Shown here piece by piece: positions 43,871-52,544 of a stretch of DNA of 64,000 bases. Every line of letters starts with the position of its first letter. The stretch's first letter is position 1. The DNA lies in NCBI GenBank assembly GCA_026984915.1, contig JALSRG010000007.1, positions 1-64,000 of the forward strand, read 5' to 3'. Both the position numbers and the translations under genes were made by a program. The notes under the pieces were generated by a model. It saw nothing but the letters and a program-made list of their open reading frames with translations. It made no database searches and was not told the origin of the DNA. This DNA is from Marinosulfonomonas sp. Its GTDB lineage: Bacteria; Pseudomonadota; Alphaproteobacteria; Rhodobacterales; Rhodobacteraceae.

Positions 43871-44584
43871 TTAAAGGAAGAAATTTCTCGGCGACAGACC
43901 AGACTGAAACCAGCTGACAAAGCTATAGATCGAATATACGGGTAACCCTGTGGCGGTGTGAATGTCGTGCGCATAAGGGGCCATGTTGGTGCATTCCAGA
44001 ATGATTGCGCCAACATCTGGATATTGCTGGATAAGGGATTGCGCGGCGTTGATCAGGTCCAATCGGCAGGCCGCAATATCCAGTTCGGGGGTATCACTTA
44101 AAATGGCCTGACTAAAGTAGTGACCATTGTCCGTCCCCATAATGGGGGTATCTTCGGGGACCCCTGCCGCCGCCAGATGCGCAGGGGTTAATGTGTTTGC
44201 GGAAATGGTCAAAATACCGACCCGCCGGCCCTTTGGCAAAAGACACTGAATCATCGAAACCTGCATTAACGACGATGTTGCCACCGGCAGACCAAGCGCC
44301 TCTTTGACCTCGTCCTGAATAAGCGAGAGGAACCCGCAACTGGTGGTGATCCCGGCACACCCCATCTGCACCAGTTCACGCCCAGCCTTGATAAAGGCCT
44401 TGGTCAACAACCGTGGATCGTCACAAACCACCTTATCCGCCGTTGCGCCCCGAACCATGCGGTAGTGTACCGGAAAAGGCCATGTCTGCGGATTACCGAT
44501 ATCCCCGAAAACTCGGGGAAAGCGCGTTTCCAGCATCAGTATCCCGACAGTTGCGGCGGTTTGCATCCTGTTGTCCCGTGTCAT
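43871..44584 (-). CDS. Asp/Glu racemase-family protein
   Basis: 237 residues of the aspartate/glutamate/hydantoin racemase fold, which uses two cysteines: the first in GITTSCGF (near residue 83) and the second in AIILECTNMAPY (near residue 190). Probably racemises or epimerises a small amino acid or related acid. The ATG at 44584 is set by a strong GGAGAGG just upstream. Its 5' 173 bp and the upstream region are part of a 254-bp inverted duplication also found at 49679-49932, next to dadA. It may work with the TRAP and DadA-like genes. Confidence 0.85.
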   Translation of the reverse strand: MTRDNRMQTAATVGILMLETRFPRVFGDIGNPQTWPFPVHYRMVRGATADKVVCDDPRLLTKAFIKAGRELVQMGCAGITTSCGFLSLIQDEVKEALGLPVATSSLMQVSMIQCLLPKGRRVGILTISANTLTPAHLAAAGVPEDTPIMGTDNGHYFSQAILSDTPELDIAACRLDLINAAQSLIQQYPDVGAIILECTNMAPYAHDIHTATGLPVYSIYSFVSWFQSGLSPRNFFL

Positions 44585-44665
44585 ATGTACCCTCTCCAAC
44601 CAACCCGATATGGAATTGTCTATCATCCTGAACGTCACCGAAGAAATCTATTTGGAGTGTCGTTT
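44412..44665 (-). repeat. 254-bp exact inverted repeat, copy 1
   Basis: Identical base for base, in opposite orientation, to 49679-49932. It covers the first 173 bp of the racemase gene, its ribosome site and 81 bp upstream. To its right the sequence switches abruptly to the C-terminal half of an IS transposase. Confidence 0.97.
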
Positions 44666-44916
44666 ACACCGGGACTTGAACATCGCAGCCACAAGGGCTG
44701 AACAATGCGGCCGAGGTTTCGCATAAACCTACCCGACGACGGGAGCGTGCCATGGGCCGGTTCAAATCCCCACGTCACGCACAACAATTTCATCCGCCCA
44801 CGACCAGATCAATGTTTTATTCAGACCTCGCCGACACCAATCGACCGCCAGATCGTCCCGCCATGCCAGATCAGATGCTTTCGTTATCTGGCACGATATT
44901 ACGTGTGAATTTGCTG
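44666..44916 (+). pseudogene. C-terminal half of a decayed IS6-family-like transposase
   Basis: Read on the plus strand in shifting frames it gives LEHRSHKG, NNAAEVSHKPTRRRERAM, GRFKSPRHAQQF and SAHDQINVLFRPRRHQ, the C-terminal pattern of IS6-family transposases. At least two single-base deletions break the frame. The N-terminal part and the DDE core are missing here; the N-terminal half of what looks like the same gene lies at 49933-50178. Confidence 0.8.
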
Positions 44917-45033
44917 CCGGTTAAAATTGTCGAAAACCCGATTCCTGTTGTAACAGTTATAGTGTTCGAGGTTCTTCAGCCCTGCCACACCATCTCGCTC
45001 GACACGGCTGTTCATACCTGATTGAAATCAATG
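44917..45033. repeat. IS end sequence, 117 bp, copy A
   Basis: Begins CCGGTTAAAATTGTCG right after the transposase remnant and matches 50179-50295 with eight mismatches in 117 bp, in the same orientation. In the rebuilt IS the two copies would be the two outward-facing ends, an imperfect terminal inverted repeat. Confidence 0.75.
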
Positions 45034-45242
45034 ATTTTAAAGCTTTTTTATGATTGTCATGCTGGGCACAGTTTACCACCTGTCACCCCCATTTCCCATG
45101 CATTTGTGTGTATAAAACCGGGGTGGTGCCCTCCCATGTGGTTTTGATCAACCTTGGAAGCAGGTGAGCCAAAGCAAGAGTAAACAAACCGAAGAACTCT
45201 CCGCTCCTAAATTGTGGATGCTAAACCGTGATAAAATCCATC
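45034..45242. other. Gap between IS remnant and dctM
   Basis: No gene was recognised. Somewhat AT-rich at the left. Lies downstream of the leftward TRAP operon; no clear terminator was found. Confidence 0.35.
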
Positions 45243-46556
45243 TCACCCGCCCGGAACCTGTCGGATGTTATCCGGCAACCACGTTGCGATTTCCGGCCAG
45301 ATCACAAGGATCACCACCATCAGCAACATCAACCCGACCATCGGTACAGCCGTTTTGGCGATATAGGAGATCTCGTGTTTGGTCATGCCCTGCAGCACAA
45401 ACAGGTTGAACCCGATGGGTGGTGTGACCTGTGCCATTTCCACGACGACCACGATGAAGATGCCAAACCAGATAATGTCAATGCCTGCCTGCCGGATCAT
45501 TGGCTCGACAATCGCCATGGTCAGCACCACTGACGAAATCCCGTCCAGAAACATGCCCAGGAAGACATAGAAAACCGTCAGCACAACAATCAGCATCGTC
45601 GGTGACATATGCAGGCTGTCGATCCATGCTGCCAGCATCCGTGGCAAGCCCGTGAACCCCATGGACAGTGACAGGAAAAACGCCCCCATCAGGATCAGCG
45701 CGATCATCGCCGAGGTCCGCGTCGCCCCCATTAATGAGGCCGAGAATGTGCTCCAGTTCAGCGACCCTTGCAGGGCGGCAAGGGCAAGCGAGCCGAGAAC
45801 GCCGACCGCTGCAGCCTCGGTGGCTGTGGCGTATCCCAGATACATCGAACCGATCACCACCGAGACCAGCAACAACACCGGCGCCAGGAAGCGGCTTTCG
45901 GACAGCATTTGCAACAGGCTCATCGCCGGCTCCGGTTTTGGCCTCTGGTCCTTGAACAGGAAATGCCAGCCCATGATATACAGCGCAAACAGGCTGGCCA
46001 GAACCAGACCGGGGATGATACCGGCCATGAACAATTTGGTAATGCTTTCGTTGATCGACACGCCGTAAACGATCAGTGTCAGCGATGGCGGGATCATCAG
46101 GCCCAGCGTGGCGGCCCCGGCCAGGGTGCCGATGATCATGTGCTCGGGATAGCCGCGTTTGCGCAACTCTGGGATCGACATTTTGCCAACCGTGGTCAGG
46201 GTGGCCGCCGAAGACCCCGAAACGGCGGCAAAGATGGTGCAACCGGCGATATTGGTATGCAGCAACCCGCCCGGCAACCAGCGCAACCACGGCGCAAGCC
46301 CGCGGAACATATCCTGTGACAATCGCGTTCGATACAGGATTTCTCCCATCCAGATAAACAGCGGCAGGGCGGTCAGGGTCCAGCTGCTGGCCCCCGTCCA
46401 GATAGTGGTGATCATCGCGTCCCCTGCGGGACGGGTGGTGAACAGCTCCATCCCCACCCAGGCAACCCCCATCAGGGCCAATCCGACCCAGACCGAACCG
46501 CCCAGCAGGGCAAACAGCACAAACAGAAAGGTCAGGGTTGCGTATAATTCGTTCAT
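45243..46556 (-). CDS. dctM: TRAP transporter large permease
   Basis: 437 residues with about twelve helices: the ion-coupled translocation subunit of a TRAP system. Family marks include PLFIWMGEILYRT, AAVSGSSAATLTTVGKMSIPE, and AQVTPPIGFNLFVLQG near the C-terminus. It overlaps dctQ by 4 nt. Symbols follow the DctPQM convention; they do not imply C4-dicarboxylate as substrate. Confidence 0.93.
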   Translation of the reverse strand: MNELYATLTFLFVLFALLGGSVWVGLALMGVAWVGMELFTTRPAGDAMITTIWTGASSWTLTALPLFIWMGEILYRTRLSQDMFRGLAPWLRWLPGGLLHTNIAGCTIFAAVSGSSAATLTTVGKMSIPELRKRGYPEHMIIGTLAGAATLGLMIPPSLTLIVYGVSINESITKLFMAGIIPGLVLASLFALYIMGWHFLFKDQRPKPEPAMSLLQMLSESRFLAPVLLLVSVVIGSMYLGYATATEAAAVGVLGSLALAALQGSLNWSTFSASLMGATRTSAMIALILMGAFFLSLSMGFTGLPRMLAAWIDSLHMSPTMLIVVLTVFYVFLGMFLDGISSVVLTMAIVEPMIRQAGIDIIWFGIFIVVVVEMAQVTPPIGFNLFVLQGMTKHEISYIAKTAVPMVGLMLLMVVILVIWPEIATWLPDNIRQVPGG

Positions 46557-47266
46557 TCCAGTGCCTCGCCCACAATGCTGGTTTCACCGTTCACCAAAAG
46601 CCGCGTCAACGCATCCCACAGGGCCACGGCCAGCAGGATGGTACCGATCGACATGGGCAGTTGTGGCAGCCAGATCGGGGTATAAACCCATCCCGCACCG
46701 GTTTCAGCCCAGATCTGCCCCCATTTTGACGGTGCATTGGCAAACATGGAAAAGAAGGCGATCAGCCATTCCGGCGTATAGTCCTGCCCCTGCGTGCGGT
46801 CATTCAGCATCACCGACATGAAGTTGGTTTTGACTGCATATCGGGCGAAATAGGTGGCGATGACAGCGGCAATCAGCGTCGCCAACGCATCCAGCCAGAA
46901 ACGGGTGTATTTGTTCATGTTCAGAAAGATCGACACACGGATATGGTTGCCGTTTACCAGCGCATAGGCCAGTGCAAAGAAGGATGTCGCGGCCATTGCA
47001 TAGCCCGCATATTCGGTCGATCCGGGGAAGGTTATGCCGGACCATCGGGCAATCATCTGCGCCACGATCAGCAGCAGGATCAGCAGCATGAAAAAGGCAG
47101 CAATAACACCGGCAATGACATAGACCCTGTCCAGAATACGCCAAACCGGTGACAGCATCCGTTTCGCCGTCTGGCGCTGAATCAGGCAGAACCCTGCCAG
47201 CAATGCCGGAAATACAAACAGCCACACCCATAAGGGCAGCCCCAGAAATGGTTGCCAGTCTCTCAC
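46553..47266 (-). CDS. dctQ: TRAP transporter small permease
   Basis: 237 residues, longer than the common 160-200 for DctQ. Four or more hydrophobic helices, including VIAAFFMLLILLLIVAQM and ALATLIAAVIATYF. An extra hydrophobic segment at the N-terminus (LWVWLFVFPALLAGFCLI) and an inserted loop (residues about 150-190) account for the extra length. Coupled to dctM. Confidence 0.88.
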   Translation of the reverse strand: MRDWQPFLGLPLWVWLFVFPALLAGFCLIQRQTAKRMLSPVWRILDRVYVIAGVIAAFFMLLILLLIVAQMIARWSGITFPGSTEYAGYAMAATSFFALAYALVNGNHIRVSIFLNMNKYTRFWLDALATLIAAVIATYFARYAVKTNFMSVMLNDRTQGQDYTPEWLIAFFSMFANAPSKWGQIWAETGAGWVYTPIWLPQLPMSIGTILLAVALWDALTRLLVNGETSIVGEALE

Positions 47267-47326
47267 ATCAACTTCCCTTGAAACCCTGAGTGTGGCCCCC
47301 GTTCAACGACGGGGGCCACTGGCCAT

Positions 47327-48307
47327 TTACATCTTGTGGTAAGCGTCCAGAATAGCCTGACCGTCAGCGCCGGTCTGCTCCAGCCAATCGGCAGTCATCT
47401 TTTCGCCAATCGCTTTCAACTCGGCCAGAAACTCGGGGCCGGCGTCGGTCACGGTCATGCCGTTGGCCTGCAACTGTTCGAAATACCAGTTCGCCAGTTC
47501 CTCGGATTTGGCGGCACAGGCGGCACCGGTTTCATCGGCGGCCTTTTGCAGGGCGGCTTTGGTGGTGTCGTCCAGACCGTCCCAGACACCCTTGTTCACC
47601 ATCACATAGTTGCGCGGCAGCCATGCGTTGACCTTGTAGTAATGGTCCAGATACTCCCAGACCTTGCGGTCATAGCCGGTGGACCCTGACGAAATGAAAG
47701 CCTCGACCACGCCGGTGGCCAAGGCCTGGCTCAGCTCGGCGGCCTCGACCTGCACCGGCACCATGCCCAGTGCTTCGGCAAAGGTGGCCGTTGCGGTGTT
47801 GTAGGAGCGGAACTTCAGCCCCTGCGTATCCTTGGATGAATTCACCTCCTTGTTGAAATAGAAGCCCTGCCCCGGCCACGGGCATGTATAAAGCGCCACA
47901 AGGTTCAGATCGGCCAGTTGCGCGTTCACCTTGTCCTTGGCCGCCTGCCACAGCTTTTCATTGTCTTCATAGGTGGTGGCAACAAACGGCAGGTTGTCCC
48001 AGCCCAGCAAGGGGGCCTCGTTGGCGTGGGCCGACATGAAACGTTCGCCGATCGGCACCTGACCGGTCTGGATGGCGCGCTTGATCTCGCCGCCTTTGAA
48101 CAATGATCCCCCGGGATGCACGGTGATATTGATGCCGCCATTTGTATATTCGCGCACCTTGTCGGCAAACACCACGCCCATTTCCGAATGGAAATTGGTG
48201 GCGGAATAGGCCATCGGCATATCCCAGTCCTCGGCCATTGCCGCAGAGGCGCCAAGGGTCAGGGCAACGGTGACTGCCGCCGCCAGATTGGTTTTGAATG
48301 TGATCAT
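47327..48307 (-). CDS. dctP: TRAP transporter substrate-binding protein
   Basis: 326 residues with a signal peptide (ending SAAMAEDW near residue 26) and a DctP-type solute-binding fold: NGGINITVHPGGSLFKGGEIKRAIQTGQV and LGMVPVQVEAAELSQALATGVVEAFI, the latter being the family's binding-site helix. Expressed with dctQ and dctM. The ligand is not readable, but the DadA-like and racemase neighbours suggest an amino acid or similar acid. Confidence 0.92.
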   Translation of the reverse strand: MITFKTNLAAAVTVALTLGASAAMAEDWDMPMAYSATNFHSEMGVVFADKVREYTNGGINITVHPGGSLFKGGEIKRAIQTGQVPIGERFMSAHANEAPLLGWDNLPFVATTYEDNEKLWQAAKDKVNAQLADLNLVALYTCPWPGQGFYFNKEVNSSKDTQGLKFRSYNTATATFAEALGMVPVQVEAAELSQALATGVVEAFISSGSTGYDRKVWEYLDHYYKVNAWLPRNYVMVNKGVWDGLDDTTKAALQKAADETGAACAAKSEELANWYFEQLQANGMTVTDAGPEFLAELKAIGEKMTADWLEQTGADGQAILDAYHKM

Positions 48308-48342
48308 TTATGTTCTCCCTATTATTGATCTACAGTCGTATC

Positions 48343-49587
48343 TTACTTTGCGAACCTTTGTGGTGTGAAAGGCCGGGCATCGTAATTTGTCGGCGTTCCA
48401 TTTACCAGATCAGCAACCATGCGTCCGGTTTTCGGCCCGCCTGTCAACCCTATATGATGATGGCCAAAGGCAGCAAAGACGCCGCTATCGCCGATTTCCC
48501 CGATCAATGGCAGGCTGTCGGACGGTGCGGGGCGAAAGCCCAGCCATTCCTCCTCGCTGTCGGCCTGCATTTGCGGAAATATTTCGGCCACCTTGCGGCG
48601 TAGCAGCTTTAGCGGTGCCTTTGACAATCTGTCTTTCATCCCCCCGAATTCGACAACACCTGCACACCTTAGCCCCTGATCCATTTGCGTTGCAACGAAT
48701 TTCCCCGTGGCCAGCATCATCGGGTTGCGCGGTGTTTCGCTGGGGTTTTTGTAAACGATATGATAGCCACGCTCGGCCTCCAGCGGCACATTGATGCCCA
48801 GCTTGCCCATCAGCGGCTTGGACCAGACACCGGCCGACAATACAGCCCCGTCGCAATGAATACGCCCCTGATCGGTATCCACTGCCGAAATCCGCCCGCC
48901 AGACAGGTCGAAATCCTTGACCTCGGCCTGCATGAACTGCCCACCCAATTCCTGCAGGTGCGCCACCAGATCTTTGACATAGGCCGCGGGGTTCAGGATA
49001 AACCCGTGGTTTTTGTTCACCGCCAGCAGCTTGACATCGGGCGACAGGATCGGCTCGGCCTCTTGCACCGCTGGCCCTTCGATGATCGAAGGCACAAAGC
49101 CCGCCTTGCGCCGCAATTCCCAGACATAGGCATCGGCCTCAAAGGCCGCGCGGTCGGCATAGACAAAATTGTACTCACTTTCCTGCACCCATTTCGCCGC
49201 CTTGGTGCCGGCCGTCAGCGCCTGATGCTGTTCCAGACTATCGCCGACGATCAGCGTCAACCCCTCCGAAATCCGGCGGGTATCGGTGTCATTGGCATGG
49301 GACAGATACCGCATCAGCCATGGCAGCAATCTGGGCGCATAGGCCAGTCGCATGAACAGCGGAAAATTCGGATCCAGCAGGTATTTCGGGCCTTTGCGCA
49401 GTAATCCGGGGGTTGTCACCGGCACAACCGAGCAACTGGCCAGAATACAGCCATTGCCATAAGAGGCGCCCATACCGGGCACGCCTTTGTCAACCAGCGT
49501 CACCTGATGGCCCGCACGCCGCAGCCAGATCGCGCAGGAGGCCCCAACTATTCCGGCACCGACAACAACAATATGGCGAAGGGTCAT
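48343..49587 (-). CDS. DadA-like FAD-dependent amino acid oxidase/dehydrogenase
   Basis: 414 residues. An N-terminal dinucleotide fold (VVVGAGIVGASCAIWLRRAG) binds FAD; the DAO-family C-terminal block GFRPAPSDSLPLIGEIG and FGHHHIGLTGGPKTGRMVADL is present. Closest in feel to the D-amino acid dehydrogenase small subunit, which oxidises D-amino acids to 2-oxo acids. First gene of the leftward operon with dctP, dctQ and dctM. Upstream lies repeat copy 2 with the truncated racemase pointing away, so the two were originally divergent. Confidence 0.88.
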   Translation of the reverse strand: MTLRHIVVVGAGIVGASCAIWLRRAGHQVTLVDKGVPGMGASYGNGCILASCSVVPVTTPGLLRKGPKYLLDPNFPLFMRLAYAPRLLPWLMRYLSHANDTDTRRISEGLTLIVGDSLEQHQALTAGTKAAKWVQESEYNFVYADRAAFEADAYVWELRRKAGFVPSIIEGPAVQEAEPILSPDVKLLAVNKNHGFILNPAAYVKDLVAHLQELGGQFMQAEVKDFDLSGGRISAVDTDQGRIHCDGAVLSAGVWSKPLMGKLGINVPLEAERGYHIVYKNPSETPRNPMMLATGKFVATQMDQGLRCAGVVEFGGMKDRLSKAPLKLLRRKVAEIFPQMQADSEEEWLGFRPAPSDSLPLIGEIGDSGVFAAFGHHHIGLTGGPKTGRMVADLVNGTPTNYDARPFTPQRFAK

Positions 49588-49678
49588 TCCATGCCCCTTG
49601 CCGTGTGATTTTTCAGGCAGCCCCTGTTGTTTGGAAACACCTCACCCCCCCTTGTGATGTCAAAGAGTGGCACAGATC

Positions 49679-49932
49679 AAACGACACTCCAAATAGATTT
49701 CTTCGGTGACGTTCAGGATGATAGACAATTCCATATCGGGTTGGTTGGAGAGGGTACATATGACACGGGACAACAGGATGCAAACCGCCGCAACTGTCGG
49801 GATACTGATGCTGGAAACGCGCTTTCCCCGAGTTTTCGGGGATATCGGTAATCCGCAGACATGGCCTTTTCCGGTACACTACCGCATGGTTCGGGGCGCA
49901 ACGGCGGATAAGGTGGTTTGTGACGATCCACG
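49679..49932 (+). repeat. 254-bp exact inverted repeat, copy 2
   Basis: Identical to the reverse complement of 44412-44665. On its left the sequence continues naturally into the dadA-like upstream region; on its right it stops abruptly at the N-terminal half of the IS transposase. Confidence 0.97.
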
Positions 49933-49957
49933 TCCCGCCACAGCCAGTACTTTTTAG
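49760..49957 (+). pseudogene. Truncated 5' fragment of the racemase gene
   Basis: Begins with the same GGAGAGG ribosome site and ATG as the full gene at 44584 and encodes the same first 57 or so residues (through VCDDP). After 49932 it runs into IS sequence and stops at TAG 49955-49957. Both catalytic cysteine regions are absent, so it cannot be active. Confidence 0.93.
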
Positions 49958-50178
49958 CCGCAGATTGATATCACACCCCGTCCAGATGCCATTTATCATC
50001 AACCGGAGGGCGGTTTTGGCGGATCGATTTGGCATATTTCGCCTAAATCTTTCTGACCCAGAACCGGATCGTTTCATGGCTGATGCCGATCCCGCGCTCG
50101 GCTAGAATATTCTCCATATCGTGCAGGCTCAGGCTGAAACGATAGTAGCCAAAATATTGGCGAACATGAAACGCACTT
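49933..50178 (-). pseudogene. N-terminal half of a decayed IS6-family-like transposase
   Basis: On the minus strand it reads FHVRQYFGYYRFSLSL, ENILAERGIGISHETIRFWV, a nonsense codon, then AKYAKSIRQNRPPVDDKWHL with the first catalytic Asp context (WHLD), a compensated frameshift, and KKYWLWRD. This is the IS6-family N-terminal and early DDE pattern. It ends exactly at the 254-bp repeat. The extreme N-terminus is also lost. Confidence 0.82.
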
Positions 50179-50295
50179 CCGGTTAAAATTGTCGAAAAAC
50201 CGATTCCTGTTGTAACACTTATGGTGTTCGAGATTCTTCTGCCCTGCCACACTATCTCACTCGACACGGCTGTTCATGCCTGATTGAAATCAATG
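50179..50295. repeat. IS end sequence, 117 bp, copy B
   Basis: Matches 44917-45033 (same orientation, same length, 8 mismatches). It abuts the 5' side of the transposase remnant and would be the left end of the rebuilt IS. Confidence 0.75.
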
Positions 50296-50332
50296 GTTTC
50301 GAGCAGATATGGGCAGTTATGAGAAAGGGGAA

Positions 50333-50419
50333 TGGTGCCCAGGAGAGGACTCGAACCTCCACGTCCATACAGACACTAGCACCTGAAGCTAGCGCGTCTA
50401 CCAATTCCGCCACCTGGGC
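50333..50419 (-). tRNA. tRNA-Leu (CAG)
   Basis: 87 nt on the minus strand with acceptor GCCCAGG/CCTGGGC, anticodon stem CTAGC/GCTAG around the loop TTCAGGT (anticodon CAG), a long variable arm, T-loop GTTCGAGTC and encoded CCA. Right border of the accessory segment. Confidence 0.96.
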
Positions 50420-50558
50420 AGGTGTCGTGAAGCCGCGATTTAATCTCATACTCGCGGGGTGTCAACCGATGTTGAGTAATTTCTGTTGTTCGACAATCTC
50501 GGCTTGTTTGTGGGGGCGCAGAAAGCTATTGAAACAGGGAAGTAGCATGGAGGCCGAT

Positions 50559-51545
50559 ATGTCCAGACTTGTAACAGTTTATGGCGGTTCAGGATTTGTT
50601 GGACGTTACATCGTACAGCGTCTGGCGCGGGCGGGTTGGCGTGTGAGGGTCGCGGTTCGCCGCCCGAACGAAGCGTTGTTTGTTCGCACTTATGGTGATG
50701 TCGGCCAGGTAGAGCCCGTTCCCTGCAACATCCGCGACGATGAATCCGTCCGGAGCGTAATGCATGATGCCGATTCCGTGGTGAACTGCGTGGGCATTCT
50801 GAACGAGGAAGGCCGTAACCGTTTTGATGCGGTCCAGGTTGAAGGTGCCAAACGCATTGCCCGTCTGGCCGCCTTGGAAGGCGTGCAGACGCTTGTACAT
50901 ATTTCCGCACTGTCGGCGGACGAACACAGCAACAGCAACTATGCGCGCACCAAGGCGCAAGGGGAAATCGAAGTTAAGAAGTATTTTCCAAAGGCCGTCA
51001 TTCTGCGGCCGTCAGTTTTATTCGGGCCGGAAGACCAGTTCTTCAACCGTTTTGCGGATATGACCAAATACAGTCTGATCTTGCCGATCGTGGGCGGCAA
51101 GACAAGGTTTCAGCCTGTCTATGTTGATGATGTTGCCGCTGCTGCGCAGCTCGGCGTAGAGGGAAAGGCAACCCCTGGAATATACGAACTGGGAGGCCCG
51201 GAAACCGATACACTGCGTGGATTGGTCCGCAAAATGCTGCAAATGATCCACCGACGCCGTCTGGTGGTAAACCTGCCTTTCTGGGTTGGAACTGTGATCG
51301 GCTTTTTCCTGGATATGGCCCAGGCTGTTTCGATGGGGCTTTTCACCAATAATATCTTGACACGCGATCAGGTGCGCTTGTTGCGAAACGACAATGTCGT
51401 CGCAAAGGATGCGCGTGGTTTCAAGGATCTGGGCATTCACCCCGCAGCATTCGAGGCCGTTGTTCCCGAGTATTTATGGCGGTTCCGCCCCGATGGACAA
51501 TATGACGAGATTCGGAAATCTTTGACCCGTCTGCACAAAACCTGA
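50559..51545 (+). CDS. NDUFA9-like NAD(P)-binding protein
   Basis: 328 residues of the atypical short-chain dehydrogenase group often annotated as complex I NDUFA9 subunit family. N-terminal Rossmann motif [20 protein letters not shown] and a central [24 protein letters not shown]; the [25 protein letters not shown] block follows. Role in bacteria is not established; complex I assembly or quinone-related work has been proposed for the family. The ATG at 50559 has GGAGG 5 nt upstream; longer frames would read into tRNA-Leu. Confidence 0.88.
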   Translation: MSRLVTVYGGSGFVGRYIVQRLARAGWRVRVAVRRPNEALFVRTYGDVGQVEPVPCNIRDDESVRSVMHDADSVVNCVGILNEEGRNRFDAVQVEGAKRIARLAALEGVQTLVHISALSADEHSNSNYARTKAQGEIEVKKYFPKAVILRPSVLFGPEDQFFNRFADMTKYSLILPIVGGKTRFQPVYVDDVAAAAQLGVEGKATPGIYELGGPETDTLRGLVRKMLQMIHRRRLVVNLPFWVGTVIGFFLDMAQAVSMGLFTNNILTRDQVRLLRNDNVVAKDARGFKDLGIHPAAFEAVVPEYLWRFRPDGQYDEIRKSLTRLHKT

Positions 51546-51570
51546 CCCATTCCTTGAACAGAGCTTTTTC

Positions 51571-52374
51571 ATGAGTGATAGTACAACGATTGTCTCCCTC
51601 CTGCTGGGTATTCTGGAGGGAATGACGGAATTTATCCCTGTCTCTTCGACCGGCCACCTGTTGTTGGCCGGCCATTTTCTGGGCTTTCAATCGGCCGGCA
51701 AAACCTTTGAGGTCGTCATTCAGCTTGGCTCTGTTCTGGCGATACTGACGATTTATTCACACAAACTCTGGACGGTATTCCGCACCGCCCCCAGCGACCC
51801 GCAATCGCGCCGTTTCATTTATTCGATTCTGATCGCATTCCTGCCTGCGGTTGTCATTGGCGTGCTGGCGCATGACTTCATCAAGAATGTCCTGTTTGAA
51901 ACACCAATGCTGATTGCCATCATGCTGATATTGGGCGGAATTATCCTGTTGTGGGTCGACAAGCTGAAGCTCAATCCGCGCTATCATGATGCGATGCGGT
52001 TCCCGTTGGGGATGTCTTTGTCTATCGGATTTGCCCAGACGCTCGCCATGATTCCCGGCGTCTCCCGATCCGGCTCTACCATTGTCGCTGCCTTGCTGAT
52101 GGGGGCCGACAAACGCGCGGCAGCAGAGTTTTCATTCTTCCTGTCAATGCCGACAATGGCCGGGGCTTTTGCCTATGATTTATACAAGAATCGCGATGTT
52201 CTGGATGCCGGAGCAATGAACGAAATTGCCATCGGATTTGTTGCTGCATTTGTCTCGGCCGTTTTTGTCGTAAAGTGGCTGTTGGGCTATGTCAGCAAGC
52301 ACGGGTATTCGTTGTTTGGCTGGTGGCGAATCATTGTTGGCGGTGCTGCGCTGGTCGGGTTGTTGTGGGGATAA
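51571..52374 (+). CDS. uppP: Undecaprenyl-diphosphatase
   Basis: Recycles undecaprenyl diphosphate for peptidoglycan synthesis (UppP/BacA). A 267-residue membrane protein with the catalytic motifs [17 protein letters not shown] (residues 16-32) and PGVSRSGST near residue 165. Eight helices expected. It follows the NDUFA9-like gene by 25 bp and is probably co-transcribed with it. Confidence 0.96.
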   Translation: MSDSTTIVSLLLGILEGMTEFIPVSSTGHLLLAGHFLGFQSAGKTFEVVIQLGSVLAILTIYSHKLWTVFRTAPSDPQSRRFIYSILIAFLPAVVIGVLAHDFIKNVLFETPMLIAIMLILGGIILLWVDKLKLNPRYHDAMRFPLGMSLSIGFAQTLAMIPGVSRSGSTIVAALLMGADKRAAAEFSFFLSMPTMAGAFAYDLYKNRDVLDAGAMNEIAIGFVAAFVSAVFVVKWLLGYVSKHGYSLFGWWRIIVGGAALVGLLWG

Positions 52375-52409
52375 AGCCTGTCCCGCAGCTCATAGGTAAT
52401 TATGTATGA

Positions 52410-52419
52410 CCTAATTAGG
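52410..52419. promoter_or_regulatory. Dyad in the AT-rich gltD leader
   Basis: CCTAATTAGG is a perfect 10-bp palindrome within an AT-rich stretch (about 52390-52480) upstream of gltD, with a second pair TAGGT/ACCTA overlapping it. It may be a promoter or operator; no regulator can be named. Confidence 0.35.
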
Positions 52420-52544
52420 CTTACTTTTACGGGTAATCACTTGGTGGTCCGCCAATTATTCAATAATAGGTCAGTATTACTGTCTTTTCATTGCCGTTAT
52501 GGGACACTATTGAGGGGGTTCAACCGAAATTCGGAGGGCTGAAC

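Noticed and set aside
45164-45409. Short open frame running into dctM on the other strand
   Set aside because: It mostly overlaps the dctM 3' end; the non-overlapping part has no recognised similarity or clear ribosome site.
50043-50267. 74-codon minus-strand frame near tRNA-Leu
   Set aside because: Its C-terminal part is the IS6-like transposase remnant and its N-terminal part is translated IS-end sequence; it is not an intact gene.
43871-50295. A CRISPR array or integrative element with integrase
   Set aside because: No regularly spaced repeats, no integrase and no attachment-site duplication were seen; the repeats present are one inverted pair and one pair of IS ends.
50319-50558. Longer N-terminus for the NDUFA9-like protein
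   Set aside because: It would read through tRNA-Leu in the opposite direction; ATG 50559 with GGAGG is the convincing start.
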